From Bacillota bacterium (GTDB lineage Bacteria > Bacillota > Clostridia > Christensenellales > Aristaeellaceae): a stretch of 17,257 bases of DNA. The notes beneath the pieces were generated by a model that did no database searches, had not been told where the DNA came from, and worked only from the letters and a program-made list of their open reading frames with translations. A program made the position numbers and the translations under genes. Numbering within the stretch: position 1 is the first letter of the stretch; each line of letters begins with the position of its first letter. Location: assembly GCA_023396045.1 (NCBI GenBank), contig JAEWXD010000008.1, positions 1 through 17,257 on the forward strand, given 5' to 3'. Shown here one piece after another: positions 7,339-14,961 of the stretch.

Positions 7339-7366
7339 TTGCCAAACAAAATGAGTATAATAATAT
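7339..7366 (+). promoter_or_regulatory. Probable promoter of the sugar ABC/GH4 operon
   Basis: TTGCCA (7339-7344), a 16-nt spacer and TAATAT (7361-7366) lie 31 nt before the binding-protein start. A perfect TATAAT (7356-7361) is an alternative -10 but has no good -35 at the right distance. A poor -35 would suit a promoter that needs an activator such as the neighbouring AraC protein. Confidence 0.4.
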
Positions 7367-7397
7367 ACAACTAAAAATAATAAAGGAGGAAGTAATC

Positions 7398-8621
7398 ATG
7401 AAAAAATTACTTTCAGCAGTACTTGTTTTATCATTGTTACTCACCATGGCTCTGCCTTTTGCCCATGCAGAAGAAAAAGTAGAATTGATCTTTGGCATTT
7501 GGGATAAAAACCAACAACCCGGTATGCAAGCCATAGGGGATGCTTACACCGCAAAAAATCCTAATGTAAGTGTTAAAGTGCAAGTAACACCTTGGGATGA
7601 ATACTGGACCAAACTGCAAGCAGCAGCAGAAGGCGGTCAACTGCCGGATGTATATTGGATGCACGCCAATTATTTCTTTGTATATGCAGATGCAGATGTT
7701 ATGCTTGATTTAACACCGGCAGAAATTGACTATAGTCAACACCCGGAAGGCATTACAGCGTTGTATAACTTTAACGGCAAACAACTTGCTGCCCCTAAGG
7801 ATTATGACACCATTGCTTTGGCTTACAACAAAGAAATGTTTGATAAAGCCGGTATCGCATACCCAGACGATACATGGACATGGGAAACCTTAGTAGAAAC
7901 CGCTAAAAAACTAACCGATGAAGAAAAAGGTATCTATGGCTTTGGCGCACCGGTAAGCGACCAAAGCGGTTACCTGAACTTTATCTATCAAAACGAAGGT
8001 TTTGAATTTAAAGACGGCGTTTCCGGTTTTGATCAACCTGCTACTATTGAAGCAGTAAAAGCATGGACAGATTTGGCTTTGGTACATAAAGTATCTCCAA
8101 TGCCGGAAAAATTTGCAGAAGTAAAAGAAGACGATCAATTCATGAACGAAAAATTGGCAATGGTATTTGTAGGCTCTTGGATGATGAGCGCATATACCAA
8201 CAATGAAAACATTAAAGATAAGTTTGATTTGGCTGTATTGCCAAAGGGTAAAGTTCGTTCCTCTCAATACAATGGCTTAGGTTATGCAGGCGCAGCCAAT
8301 ACCAAACACCCGGAAGTTGTGCGAGATTTTATTAAATTTGCTTGCAGTGAAGAAGCAAACATTATTCAAGCACAACACAAGGCCGCTATTCCTTCCTATA
8401 AGGGTACAGAACATTACTTTACAGAACAATTCAAAAATATCAATATTGGCGTATATCCTGCTATGATAGAATATGGTCAAATTTACCCATTCAGCCCATT
8501 CAAATCTCAATGGGTAAATGCAGAAGAAGAAAATATTAGCGCTATTTATTCTGGCAAATACACTGTAGAAGAAGCTTGTAAAAATATTCACGAAAAAATT
8601 ACAGAAGAAGAAGCACAATAA
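7398..8621 (+). CDS. Sugar ABC transporter substrate-binding protein (family 1), no lipobox
   Basis: The start is ATG 7398, 8 nt after a strong AAAGGAGG site (7383-7390); the frame is open further upstream but without a site. The product is 407 residues. Residues 1-24 are a signal peptide ending in AHA-EE. The mature part fits the bacterial family 1 sugar-binding fold: IFGIWDKNQQPGMQAIGDAY near the start, a DVYWMH strand, and the conserved late block MNEKLAMVFVGSWMM, then LPKGK and a GYAGAANTKHPEVVRDFIKF helix. It should bind a sugar outside the cell and deliver it to the two permeases encoded directly downstream. Unlike most Gram-positive binding proteins there is no Cys in the signal peptide region for lipid anchoring, so how it is kept at the membrane is unclear. 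The ligand cannot be read from sequence; the downstream GH4 gene suggests an alpha-galactoside or alpha-galacturonide. Confidence 0.9.
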   Translation: MKKLLSAVLVLSLLLTMALPFAHAEEKVELIFGIWDKNQQPGMQAIGDAYTAKNPNVSVKVQVTPWDEYWTKLQAAAEGGQLPDVYWMHANYFFVYADADVMLDLTPAEIDYSQHPEGITALYNFNGKQLAAPKDYDTIALAYNKEMFDKAGIAYPDDTWTWETLVETAKKLTDEEKGIYGFGAPVSDQSGYLNFIYQNEGFEFKDGVSGFDQPATIEAVKAWTDLALVHKVSPMPEKFAEVKEDDQFMNEKLAMVFVGSWMMSAYTNNENIKDKFDLAVLPKGKVRSSQYNGLGYAGAANTKHPEVVRDFIKFACSEEANIIQAQHKAAIPSYKGTEHYFTEQFKNINIGVYPAMIEYGQIYPFSPFKSQWVNAEEENISAIYSGKYTVEEACKNIHEKITEEEAQ

Positions 8622-8634
8622 TTACAGTACTATT

Positions 8635-8665
8635 TTGCAGCCTAAGGCATTGCCTTAGGCTGCAA
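8635..8665 (+). promoter_or_regulatory. Strong intercistronic hairpin between binding-protein and permease genes
   Basis: TGCAGCCTAAGGC (8636-8648) pairs perfectly with GCCTTAGGCTGCA (8652-8664) across a 3-nt loop, and one more T-A pair extends it. No T run follows, so it is not a full terminator. It probably stabilises the binding-protein message or attenuates the permease genes, giving an excess of binding protein, as is common in sugar ABC operons. Confidence 0.7.
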
Positions 8666-8681
8666 TTGCAAAGGAAACAGT

Positions 8682-9587
8682 ATGAAAAAACCTGCAACGA
8701 TACAAAAACATAAATGGAAAGCGGATTTTGCATGGGCTTATGCACTCATTGCGCCCACTGTGATTGGCTTGTTTATATTAAACATCTATCCGTTTTTTCA
8801 AACCATTTATCTCAGCTTTTTTAAAAAGAAGGGCATAAAGGGTATACAGTTTGTAGGCTTAGGCAATTACGAAAAGTTTTTTAACAGTGATATTGTTTGG
8901 CAGTCTACGGCAAATACTTTGCTCTATATGCTGTATACCGTACCCATTGGCATTTTACTTGCCATTATTTTGGCATCTTTGTTAAACAAAAAAATAAGGG
9001 GCAAAAATCTATTTCGCGGTATTTACTTTTTACCTATCGTAGTGGCGCCTTCTGCAGTTGCACTTGTGTGGAAATGGATCTATAATTCAGACTATGGAAT
9101 ATTAAACCAGTTTTTATCTATATTTGGCATTCAAAAAATAATATGGATCGCTACTCCGGGTATTACCATGGTGGCGGTGGCTATTGTGGGTGTATGGACT
9201 ACTGTGGGCTATGATTTAATACTCATGCTCGCCGGCCTTCAGTCCATTCCTAAAAACTTATATGAAGCGGCAGATATAGATGGTGTAACGCCTTGGCAGC
9301 GGTTTCGCTATATTACCATACCTATGTTATCGCCGGTTATATTTTTTACAACGGTGTTGCGTGTAATGAATGCCTTAAAGCATTTTGATACCATTTATTT
9401 GTTTGTAGATAACAGAAACCCCGCTTATTTAAGTACACAGACTTTGATGCTGCAGTTCTTTAGTGAAGCCTTTCAAAAGCACAACCAAGGCTATGCATCT
9501 GCTATTATGATATGGACTTTTTTCATTATCATGCTGTTTACCATTTTACAGTTTGTGGGCGAAAAACACTTTGTACATTATGATTAA
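8682..9587 (+). CDS. Sugar ABC transporter permease, MalF/UgpA type
   Basis: This 301-residue integral membrane protein starts at ATG 8682 after an AAGGAAACAGT site. About six membrane segments are visible (approximately residues 17-40, 75-100, 108-131, 157-185, 212-235 and 270-295). The cytoplasmic EAA loop is clear at ~195-216 (EAADIDGVTPWQRFRYITIPML), the contact site for the ATPase subunit of MalFG-type importers. It is the first permease of the pair and forms a heterodimer with the product of the next gene, 12 bp downstream. Together they form the channel for the sugar bound by the protein encoded at 7398-8621. Confidence 0.93.
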   Translation: MKKPATIQKHKWKADFAWAYALIAPTVIGLFILNIYPFFQTIYLSFFKKKGIKGIQFVGLGNYEKFFNSDIVWQSTANTLLYMLYTVPIGILLAIILASLLNKKIRGKNLFRGIYFLPIVVAPSAVALVWKWIYNSDYGILNQFLSIFGIQKIIWIATPGITMVAVAIVGVWTTVGYDLILMLAGLQSIPKNLYEAADIDGVTPWQRFRYITIPMLSPVIFFTTVLRVMNALKHFDTIYLFVDNRNPAYLSTQTLMLQFFSEAFQKHNQGYASAIMIWTFFIIMLFTILQFVGEKHFVHYD

Positions 9588-9599
9588 GGGAGGTATAGC

Positions 9600-10436
9600 A
9601 TGCAAAAAATAATGTATCTTTTTAGAAAACATCATATACCTACCTATATTGTTTTGATTTTGGGTTCCTTTATTATGCTTTTCCCGTTTGCGTGGATGTT
9701 GCTCACCTCTGTAAAAACCATGTCGGAATCTTTGCTCATACCGCCGGTATTGTTTCCTCAAAAATGTATATGGGAAAACTATAAAGAGGCAAATGTAATG
9801 GTGCCCTTTAGCGCGCTGTATATCAATACATTGCTACTGATTTTTTGGCGCGTATTGCTGGCAACGATATTTAGTTCCATGGCAGGCTTTGCGTTTGGTA
9901 AATTAGAGTTTCCACTCAAAAAATTCTTTTTTCTGATTATATTGGCACAGATGATGCTACCGTCTCAGATTTTTATTATTCCACAATATAAAATGCTGGC
10001 TAAACTGAATATGCTCAACACTGTTTTTGCGTTGGTATTCCCGGGTATCGTAAGTGCTTTTGGTACATTTTTTCTACGCCAATTTTATTTAAGTTTACCC
10101 AAAGATTTGATGGAGGCGGCAAGGCTGGATGGCTGTAATGTATGGCAAACATTTATAAAGGTAATGTTTCCGCTTACTAAAACAGCAGTGATGGCTTTGG
10201 CTATATTTACTGCCATATTTGCCTATTCGGATATGATGTGGCCATTGATTGTAAATGGAGATATTACCAAAATGACACTCTCTGCTGGTATCAGCTCCTT
10301 GCAAAGCAACTACTTAACCAATTTCCCTGTGCTTATGGCAGGTTCTACACTGGCTATGATTCCCATGCTTGTGTTATACTTGTTTTTTCAAAAACAATTT
10401 ATTGAGGGCATAGCTCTTACTGGTACGAAAGGATAA
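9600..10436 (+). CDS. Sugar ABC transporter permease, MalG/UgpE type
   Basis: The start ATG 9600 has a GGGAGG site 6-7 nt upstream. The 278-residue product has six predicted membrane segments. Its EAA loop is at ~172-193 (EAARLDGCNVWQTFIKVMFPL), the arrangement expected for the second permease of carbohydrate uptake family 1 transporters. The extracellular loop after the first membrane segment is long, as in MalG relatives. No ATP-binding subunit gene follows; a shared MsmX/MsmK-type ATPase encoded elsewhere is the usual solution in Gram-positive sugar importers (inference from the family). The GH4 gene starts only 2 nt after the stop codon, so the two are tightly coupled. Confidence 0.93.
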   Translation: MQKIMYLFRKHHIPTYIVLILGSFIMLFPFAWMLLTSVKTMSESLLIPPVLFPQKCIWENYKEANVMVPFSALYINTLLLIFWRVLLATIFSSMAGFAFGKLEFPLKKFFFLIILAQMMLPSQIFIIPQYKMLAKLNMLNTVFALVFPGIVSAFGTFFLRQFYLSLPKDLMEAARLDGCNVWQTFIKVMFPLTKTAVMALAIFTAIFAYSDMMWPLIVNGDITKMTLSAGISSLQSNYLTNFPVLMAGSTLAMIPMLVLYLFFQKQFIEGIALTGTKG

Positions 10437-10438
10437 TT

Positions 10439-11758
10439 ATGAAAATTACTTTTATGGGTGCAGGTAGCACCGTGTTTGTGCGCAATATTGTGCGCGATTG
10501 TTTGGTAAACCCTTTGCTGCAAAAAGCAGAGTTTGCACTCTATGATATTGTGCAGGAACGTTTAGACGATAGCCTTGCCATTTTGGAAAGCTATAACCGT
10601 GCATTTAACCAGGGTAAGGCTACATTCAAAGGCTACTTGGGCGTAGAAAACAGAAAACAAGCCCTTGCTGGCAGTGATTTTGTAATCAACTGCATACAGG
10701 TTGGCTTTTATGAACCTTGTACTGTAAATGATTTTGAAATTCCCAAAAAATACGGCCTGCGCCAAACCATTGCAGATACTTTGGGCATAGGCGGTATTAT
10801 GCGCACCTTGCGCACCTTGCCTGTAATGCAAGACTTTGCAAACGATATGCAAGAAGTTTGCCCAAATGCCTGGTTCTTAAACTATGTAAACCCCATGGCT
10901 ATGCTTACAGGCTATATGTTGCGCTATACCGATGTAAAAACCGTTGGCCTTTGCCATAGCGTACAGGTTTGCACCAAAGAGCTTTTTGAACGTTTGGATA
11001 TGCAGGAATACTTAGAGGGCAGAAAAGAACTCATTGCCGGTATTAACCACATGGGTTGGCTCTTAAAAATTCAAGATAAAAACGGCAACGACCTTTATCC
11101 GGAAATCAAAAAGCGTGCAGCACATAAAAATGCCACCCAAAAGCATGACGATATGGTGCGCTTTGACTACATTAAAAACTTTGGCTATTATTGCACCGAA
11201 AGCAGCGAACACAACGCAGAATACAACTTGTTCTATATTCGTAAAGATACTCCGGGATATATAGAAAAATTCAATATTCCGCTTGATGAATACCCTCGCC
11301 GCTGTGTGAACCAAATCGCTGCTTGGAAAAAAGAAAAAGAAGATATTTTGAATGCAAAAGAGCAAGAAGCAAAGCTTTCCCGTGAATATGCCAGCGAAAT
11401 TATAGAGGCTATGATTAGCAATAAGCCTTGTGAAATAGGGGGCAATGTACTCAATACCGGTTTAATTGATAACCTGCCAAGCAACGCTTGTGTAGAAGTG
11501 CCTTGCCTTGTAAATGGCAGCGGTATACATCCTTGCCATGTGGGTATGTTGCCCGAACAGCTTGCCGCTATGAACCGCACCAATATAAATGTGCAGCTGC
11601 TTACCATTCAAGCGGCTGTAAGTAAAAAACGTGAAGATATCTATATGGCAGCCATGTTAGACCCCCTCACCAGTGCAACACTTAACCAAGATCAGATTCG
11701 TTCTATGGTAGACGAATTGATAGATGCCCATGGCGACTATATGAAAGCCTACCGTTAA
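10439..11758 (+). CDS. GH4 family glycosidase, probable alpha-galactosidase or alpha-galacturonidase (MelA/LplD-like)
   Basis: The 439-residue product begins with a Rossmann NAD-binding motif (KITFMGAGS-x-VF, residues 2-13), as in all GH4 enzymes, which use NAD+ and a divalent metal in a redox-assisted hydrolysis. QTIADTLGIGGIMRTLRT (~109-126) and the catalytic/metal segment NYVNPMAM (~148-155) are present. The metal Cys lies in C172-H-S-V, and the His in N203-H-M-G-W. CHSV is the signature known for alpha-galactosidases and also seen in LplD-type alpha-galacturonidases. The 6-phospho-glycosidases have CDMP or CN(V/I)P instead, which agrees with uptake by an ABC importer rather than a PTS. 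The enzyme should act in the cytoplasm on the imported unphosphorylated sugar. The gene is the last of the operon and has an AAAGGA site within the end of the permease gene. Confidence 0.9.
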   Translation: MKITFMGAGSTVFVRNIVRDCLVNPLLQKAEFALYDIVQERLDDSLAILESYNRAFNQGKATFKGYLGVENRKQALAGSDFVINCIQVGFYEPCTVNDFEIPKKYGLRQTIADTLGIGGIMRTLRTLPVMQDFANDMQEVCPNAWFLNYVNPMAMLTGYMLRYTDVKTVGLCHSVQVCTKELFERLDMQEYLEGRKELIAGINHMGWLLKIQDKNGNDLYPEIKKRAAHKNATQKHDDMVRFDYIKNFGYYCTESSEHNAEYNLFYIRKDTPGYIEKFNIPLDEYPRRCVNQIAAWKKEKEDILNAKEQEAKLSREYASEIIEAMISNKPCEIGGNVLNTGLIDNLPSNACVEVPCLVNGSGIHPCHVGMLPEQLAAMNRTNINVQLLTIQAAVSKKREDIYMAAMLDPLTSATLNQDQIRSMVDELIDAHGDYMKAYR

Positions 11759-11765
11759 TTTCCAT

Positions 11766-11796
11766 CATCCCTAAGCAAACGCTTGGGGATTTTTTG
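11766..11796 (+). terminator. Rho-independent terminator of the sugar operon
   Basis: Stem ATCCCTAAGC (11767-11776) / GCTTGGGGAT (11781-11790), with one G-T pair and an AAAC loop, is followed by a T run to 11795, seven bases after the GH4 stop codon. Confidence 0.85.
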
Positions 11797-12132
11797 TATT
11801 TATTAAATTGTTTTTAAAGGCTATTGGGTTTTTATTTCATAGTAAAAGGCAGGGAAACACAAATACAAAAATATACATTATTTTATTGTATTTATTTTTA
11901 ATATCCAAAATACCACAAAAGAATAAGGTAGAGTGCCCTGTAACATTTTAATTTGGTTATATATTTATATATATTCGTTTTTATGCATAAAATATTTCGG
12001 ATTATACATAATTATATTTTTCTGATAAAATTTTATATTTTATAGAAAATAAAAATAAATACTTAAAAAATAACTTTTATAGCCAATTACAACAAATAAA
12101 ATATTTTTTAACAAAACTATTGTCATTTATTT
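11797..12132. other. Very A/T-rich spacer without a gene
   Basis: About 335 bp, far more A/T-rich than the flanking genes, with stops in all frames. The only structure seen is an A/T hairpin with a bulged G: TTTTCTGATAAAAT (12018-12031) against ATTTTATAGAAAA (12037-12049). It adjoins the decayed CobW-like gene, so it may be the eroded 5' part of that locus or an old deletion junction. No promoter that I would defend was found. Confidence 0.5.
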
Positions 12133-12644
12133 TTGAATATCTATGCAATCCAATTTTGCAGCTTCTGTTTTAACCATTGCCAATGGAATGAATCAATATT
12201 ACAAATCAATCCTCATGCAGAATTGCATGCCAAAGAGTTTGCGGATTATACTTCCTCTTTTTATGAAAGCCTTTTGCAAAATGAATGGATAGAGGGAGAT
12301 TTAATAAACTCCAACAGCAGCATTACTGCCAAGGTAGACAATATCGGCTTTACCAATACGCCTTTGAAACACTGGAAAAGTTTGAAAGCTATATGGGCGT
12401 TATTATGAGTGGCCGTTTTGGCAAAATTGTGCGTGCCAAAGGTTTCTTGCCCATCAACAATGCATGGGGTAAGTTTGATATTGTAGGTAACACCTATACC
12501 ATGGAAAGTATAGAATCTATGGACGGATCCAAACTCATACTCATCGGCTCCAATTTAGATAAAGATTCTTTAACAATACTCTTTAATGATTGCCCTAAAA
12601 TACAAGGCAAAAACAAAATGAATTTGGAACTGCTTTCCTTTTAA
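12133..12644 (+). pseudogene. Decayed CobW/COG0523-type GTPase gene, C-terminal remnant with a frameshift
   Basis: Two frames together give one recognisable C-terminal end. In the first (12133 onward) the protein reads ...ILQINPHAELHAKEFADYTSSFYESLL...VDNIGFTN, resembling the end of the GTPase domain and linker of CobW-like proteins. Near 12355 the sense passes to another frame and continues YAFETLEKFESYM...GRFGKIVRAKGFLPI...WGKFDIVG..., ending at TAA 12642-12644. The stretch FGKIVRAKGF followed by a beta-rich tail is characteristic of the CobW C-terminal domain. Loss of one T (AATTAC to AATAC) would explain the shift. The P-loop, Cys-x-Cys-Cys metal motif and NKxD are all absent, and an upstream in-frame stop lies at 12109-12111. 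Intact relatives are metal chaperone GTPases (zinc or cobalt). Confidence 0.7.
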
Positions 12645-12694
12645 AACAAAACGCCAGTTTATGGATAGCGTTCTTGTGTGCCTTGTAAAAAAGC

Positions 12695-12726
12695 AAAAAA
12701 CAAGCACCGTGTGGGTGCTTGTTTTT
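12695..12726. terminator. Bidirectional Rho-independent terminator
   Basis: CAAGCACC (12701-12708) / GGTGCTTG (12714-12721), with an A run (12695-12700) on the left and a T run (12722-12726) on the right, works on both strands. It serves the minus-strand TPR gene, whose TAA (12725-12727) overlaps its edge, and would also stop transcription from the CobW remnant. Confidence 0.85.
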
Positions 12727-14794
12727 AATTTTCAGTGAATTTTTCTTCTTTGCCATCTACATCATAAAAATGGTAGTTCCCATTGAGCATATGGTGCATA
12801 AGGCCTTTGCTGTTAAATAGTTCAAGTACGGGGTGCAAGTCGTGTTCATTGTTTGGTTTTTGGCCTTCAAAACTTTGGGTGCCGGGGTTGTAAGAATAGT
12901 ACCCGCGAAAGCCCTTGGTGCGAGAAGAAGTCCAAATACTATCGCCGTTTTTTAGTATATTATTATCTTGCAAGTATTTTTCTATGGCGCTTAATTTTAG
13001 CACTTTGGTGCGCACTATGTGCCTGCGCTCTAAATAATGAAATGCTTTGCCAAATTTTTGCAACCAATGTTCATCTGGTACATCTGTAAATTTATCATAG
13101 GTAATTTTATCCAAAGGTTTTGTACTAATGGCTAAAATTCTACCGTTCTCCATACTGATGATTTGCCATTGCACATCTTTTTCGTTGTACCGGCCATAAT
13201 TAAATACGGGGTATTTTTGTAAAAACAGGGTAAAGTTTGCATGGTCTACATCTGTTTTTTTTGTTAAACCAATATTATGCAGGTATTCTTGTGCCTTCAG
13301 GTATGCGTCAAATTCCCCTTTATGCAAAAGTTCTTTGGCTTGTGCCAGCATGTGTGGGTGTAAATAGCGCATATGAGCAGGTGCTTTACCACTTGCAATG
13401 GCATTGGCATGGGCGCTGATATAGTCGCCGCTATTTTTTTGCTTTTGGGCAATTGTTTCTCGCAAGGCTTGTATTTCAGGGTTCGCTTGCGTGGTGCTTA
13501 TATTTTGCAGAAGATTTTGTGCTTCTGTTATTTTTTGGTTGTCTATTAATTTTTTGGCAACCTGCAAGGTAGCTTGTAGTTTTTCTTCACCTTCAGCAAG
13601 CAGGTTCAGCCAAGCTTGCGCATTCTCTGGTACATTATTTGTAATGCAATTTTCTATGGCGGTAAGTGCAATGTTGGCAAAGCCTTCTTGCTTGTTTGCA
13701 AAGCTGTTTATACTTTGAAAAGTTGCTAAGGCAGTGCTGTAATCCTTATTTTCTATCGCTTTTACTGCTTTGCTATATTGTATGTTTTGTAGCTGTGTGG
13801 GGCTATCGCTATATTCGCCAAGCTCTGTAAAGAGCGTATTGGCAGTGTTCAATTCTTCATTTGCCAAAGCTTGTTTGGCAAGTTGGTAAGTGGCTTCTTT
13901 GGCTTTTTCTTGGGAATCGGCGTAACCCTGAATACATTCATAAAGGGCTTTGGCAGCAGCATAATCGCCATTGTGCATATGCTCTTCTGCTTGTGCATAA
14001 TGCAATTCATCCAAAATCAACTGGCTGTCTTTATATTCTTTAATGGCAATCAAAATATTTTTTGCAGTTTCCGTATCTTTATTGGCAATGAGCTGTAAAG
14101 CCTGTTGGTAGTCTACTTCTGTGAGCATGTTTTGTGCGCCGTTAAATTCACCCAAAGTAGCAAATAGTGTCTTAGCGGCGGCAAAGTCGCCTGCTTTTAA
14201 AAGTGCTTCAGCTTGTGCAAAGTCAACTTCTTGCAATTTTGTTTTGCTGTTTTCATAGTCGTCTAAGGCTGTAAGGAATTTCTTTGCCATGGCAAATTCT
14301 TGGTTTGCAAGCAATTTTTCTGCCATGTTTAAAATGACGCTTTGCTGTGCTTTATCGCCTTGCAGCAGAGAAAGCGCACCTTCAAAGTCATTGTTTTCAA
14401 ATAAAGCAAGGGCTTCAGCTTGTGTTTTCTTTTGCATTTCCTCTGCGCTTGGTGTTGGTACTGCAGTAGGTGTAGGGGTAGGTGTTGCAGTAGGTGTAGC
14501 TGTGGCTTCTGCATTAGTGCTTGGCACTGCAGTAGCTGTATTTTCTACAGGCTTCGTCGTGGGTTGCTCTGTGGGTACTTCGCTGGGCATGGGGGTAAAA
14601 AAATGCGTTACAAGCAGTTCTTTTGCATCTTTAAAATCCCCAAGCTCTATAAGTAAACTTTGAGCTGTATCTACATCCCCGTTCTGTAAAGCTTGTAGTG
14701 CCTTGTTATATTTTTGTTCCGGTAAAAATTTTGTAAATAGTAGGTAGAGCAGTATTGCAATTACTGCAAGTATAGGTGCAACCCATTTTTTCAT
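12725..14794 (-). CDS. Membrane-anchored TPR-like repeat protein with Thr/Pro linker and DUF6273-like C-terminal domain
   Basis: The start ATG 14794 has an AGGAGG site 6 nt upstream. Residues 5-24 are a hydrophobic anchor after a short basic start, so the bulk of the 689-residue protein should lie outside the membrane. One TPR-like unit (~27-62) precedes a linker rich in Thr, Pro and Ala (~68-117, with TPTATPTPTPT). Then come six tandem 37-residue units at 154-375, each of the form YxxAxxLLxxGDYxxAxxLFxxLGxYxDS. A less regular helical region follows to ~515. The C-terminal ~530-660 (YGRYNEKDVQWQIISMENGR, then a SIWTSS segment and LHPVLEL) resembles DUF6273, which is often attached to extracellular repeat proteins in Clostridia. 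Function is unknown; scaffolding or envelope sensing is a guess. It is monocistronic, with its own promoter and terminator. Confidence 0.8.
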   Translation of the reverse strand: MKKWVAPILAVIAILLYLLFTKFLPEQKYNKALQALQNGDVDTAQSLLIELGDFKDAKELLVTHFFTPMPSEVPTEQPTTKPVENTATAVPSTNAEATATPTATPTPTPTAVPTPSAEEMQKKTQAEALALFENNDFEGALSLLQGDKAQQSVILNMAEKLLANQEFAMAKKFLTALDDYENSKTKLQEVDFAQAEALLKAGDFAAAKTLFATLGEFNGAQNMLTEVDYQQALQLIANKDTETAKNILIAIKEYKDSQLILDELHYAQAEEHMHNGDYAAAKALYECIQGYADSQEKAKEATYQLAKQALANEELNTANTLFTELGEYSDSPTQLQNIQYSKAVKAIENKDYSTALATFQSINSFANKQEGFANIALTAIENCITNNVPENAQAWLNLLAEGEEKLQATLQVAKKLIDNQKITEAQNLLQNISTTQANPEIQALRETIAQKQKNSGDYISAHANAIASGKAPAHMRYLHPHMLAQAKELLHKGEFDAYLKAQEYLHNIGLTKKTDVDHANFTLFLQKYPVFNYGRYNEKDVQWQIISMENGRILAISTKPLDKITYDKFTDVPDEHWLQKFGKAFHYLERRHIVRTKVLKLSAIEKYLQDNNILKNGDSIWTSSRTKGFRGYYSYNPGTQSFEGQKPNNEHDLHPVLELFNSKGLMHHMLNGNYHFYDVDGKEEKFTEN

Positions 14795-14825
14795 ATTGCG
14801 CCTCCTATGTTATTGTGTTGAGTTT

Positions 14826-14854
14826 ATTGTAACACAGTGCCTATATTTATACAA
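14826..14854 (-). promoter_or_regulatory. Promoter of the TPR-repeat gene
   Basis: On the minus strand TTGTAT (14849-14854), a 17-nt spacer and TACAAT (14826-14831) lie about 30 nt before ATG 14794, a good sigma-A-type pair. Confidence 0.6.
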
Positions 14855-14905
14855 TAAAAATAAAGTGGTTAAGGCACATTGCGTCAAATGGGTAAAGCTG
14901 CAACC

Positions 14906-14934
14906 TTGCAATTCAAAACAGTACTTTGTATAAT
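14906..14934 (+). promoter_or_regulatory. Promoter of addA
   Basis: TTGCAA (14906-14911), a 17-nt spacer and a perfect TATAAT (14929-14934) lie 27 nt before ATG 14962. It diverges from the promoter at 14826-14854. A second TATAAT (14945-14950) overlaps the leader and has no matching -35. Confidence 0.75.
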
Positions 14935-14961
14935 ATTTGTATCGTATAATGGGAGGGCAGT

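Noticed and set aside
7911..8618. Minus-strand ORFs (about 115 codons) opposite the sugar-binding-protein gene
   Set aside because: They are Phe/Cys-rich shadow translations opposite a confidently identified gene, without ribosome binding sites.
12018..12049. A/T hairpin in the spacer as a terminator or small RNA
   Set aside because: The stem is nearly all A/T with a bulge, there is no promoter or gene end in register, and such structures are expected by chance in DNA this A/T-rich.
14447..14520. Short tandem DNA repeat (gtaggtgta-like) as a possible phase-variation tract
   Set aside because: It encodes the imperfect Thr/Pro/Ala linker of the TPR protein; the units are mixed and the frame is kept, so slippage switching is not supported.
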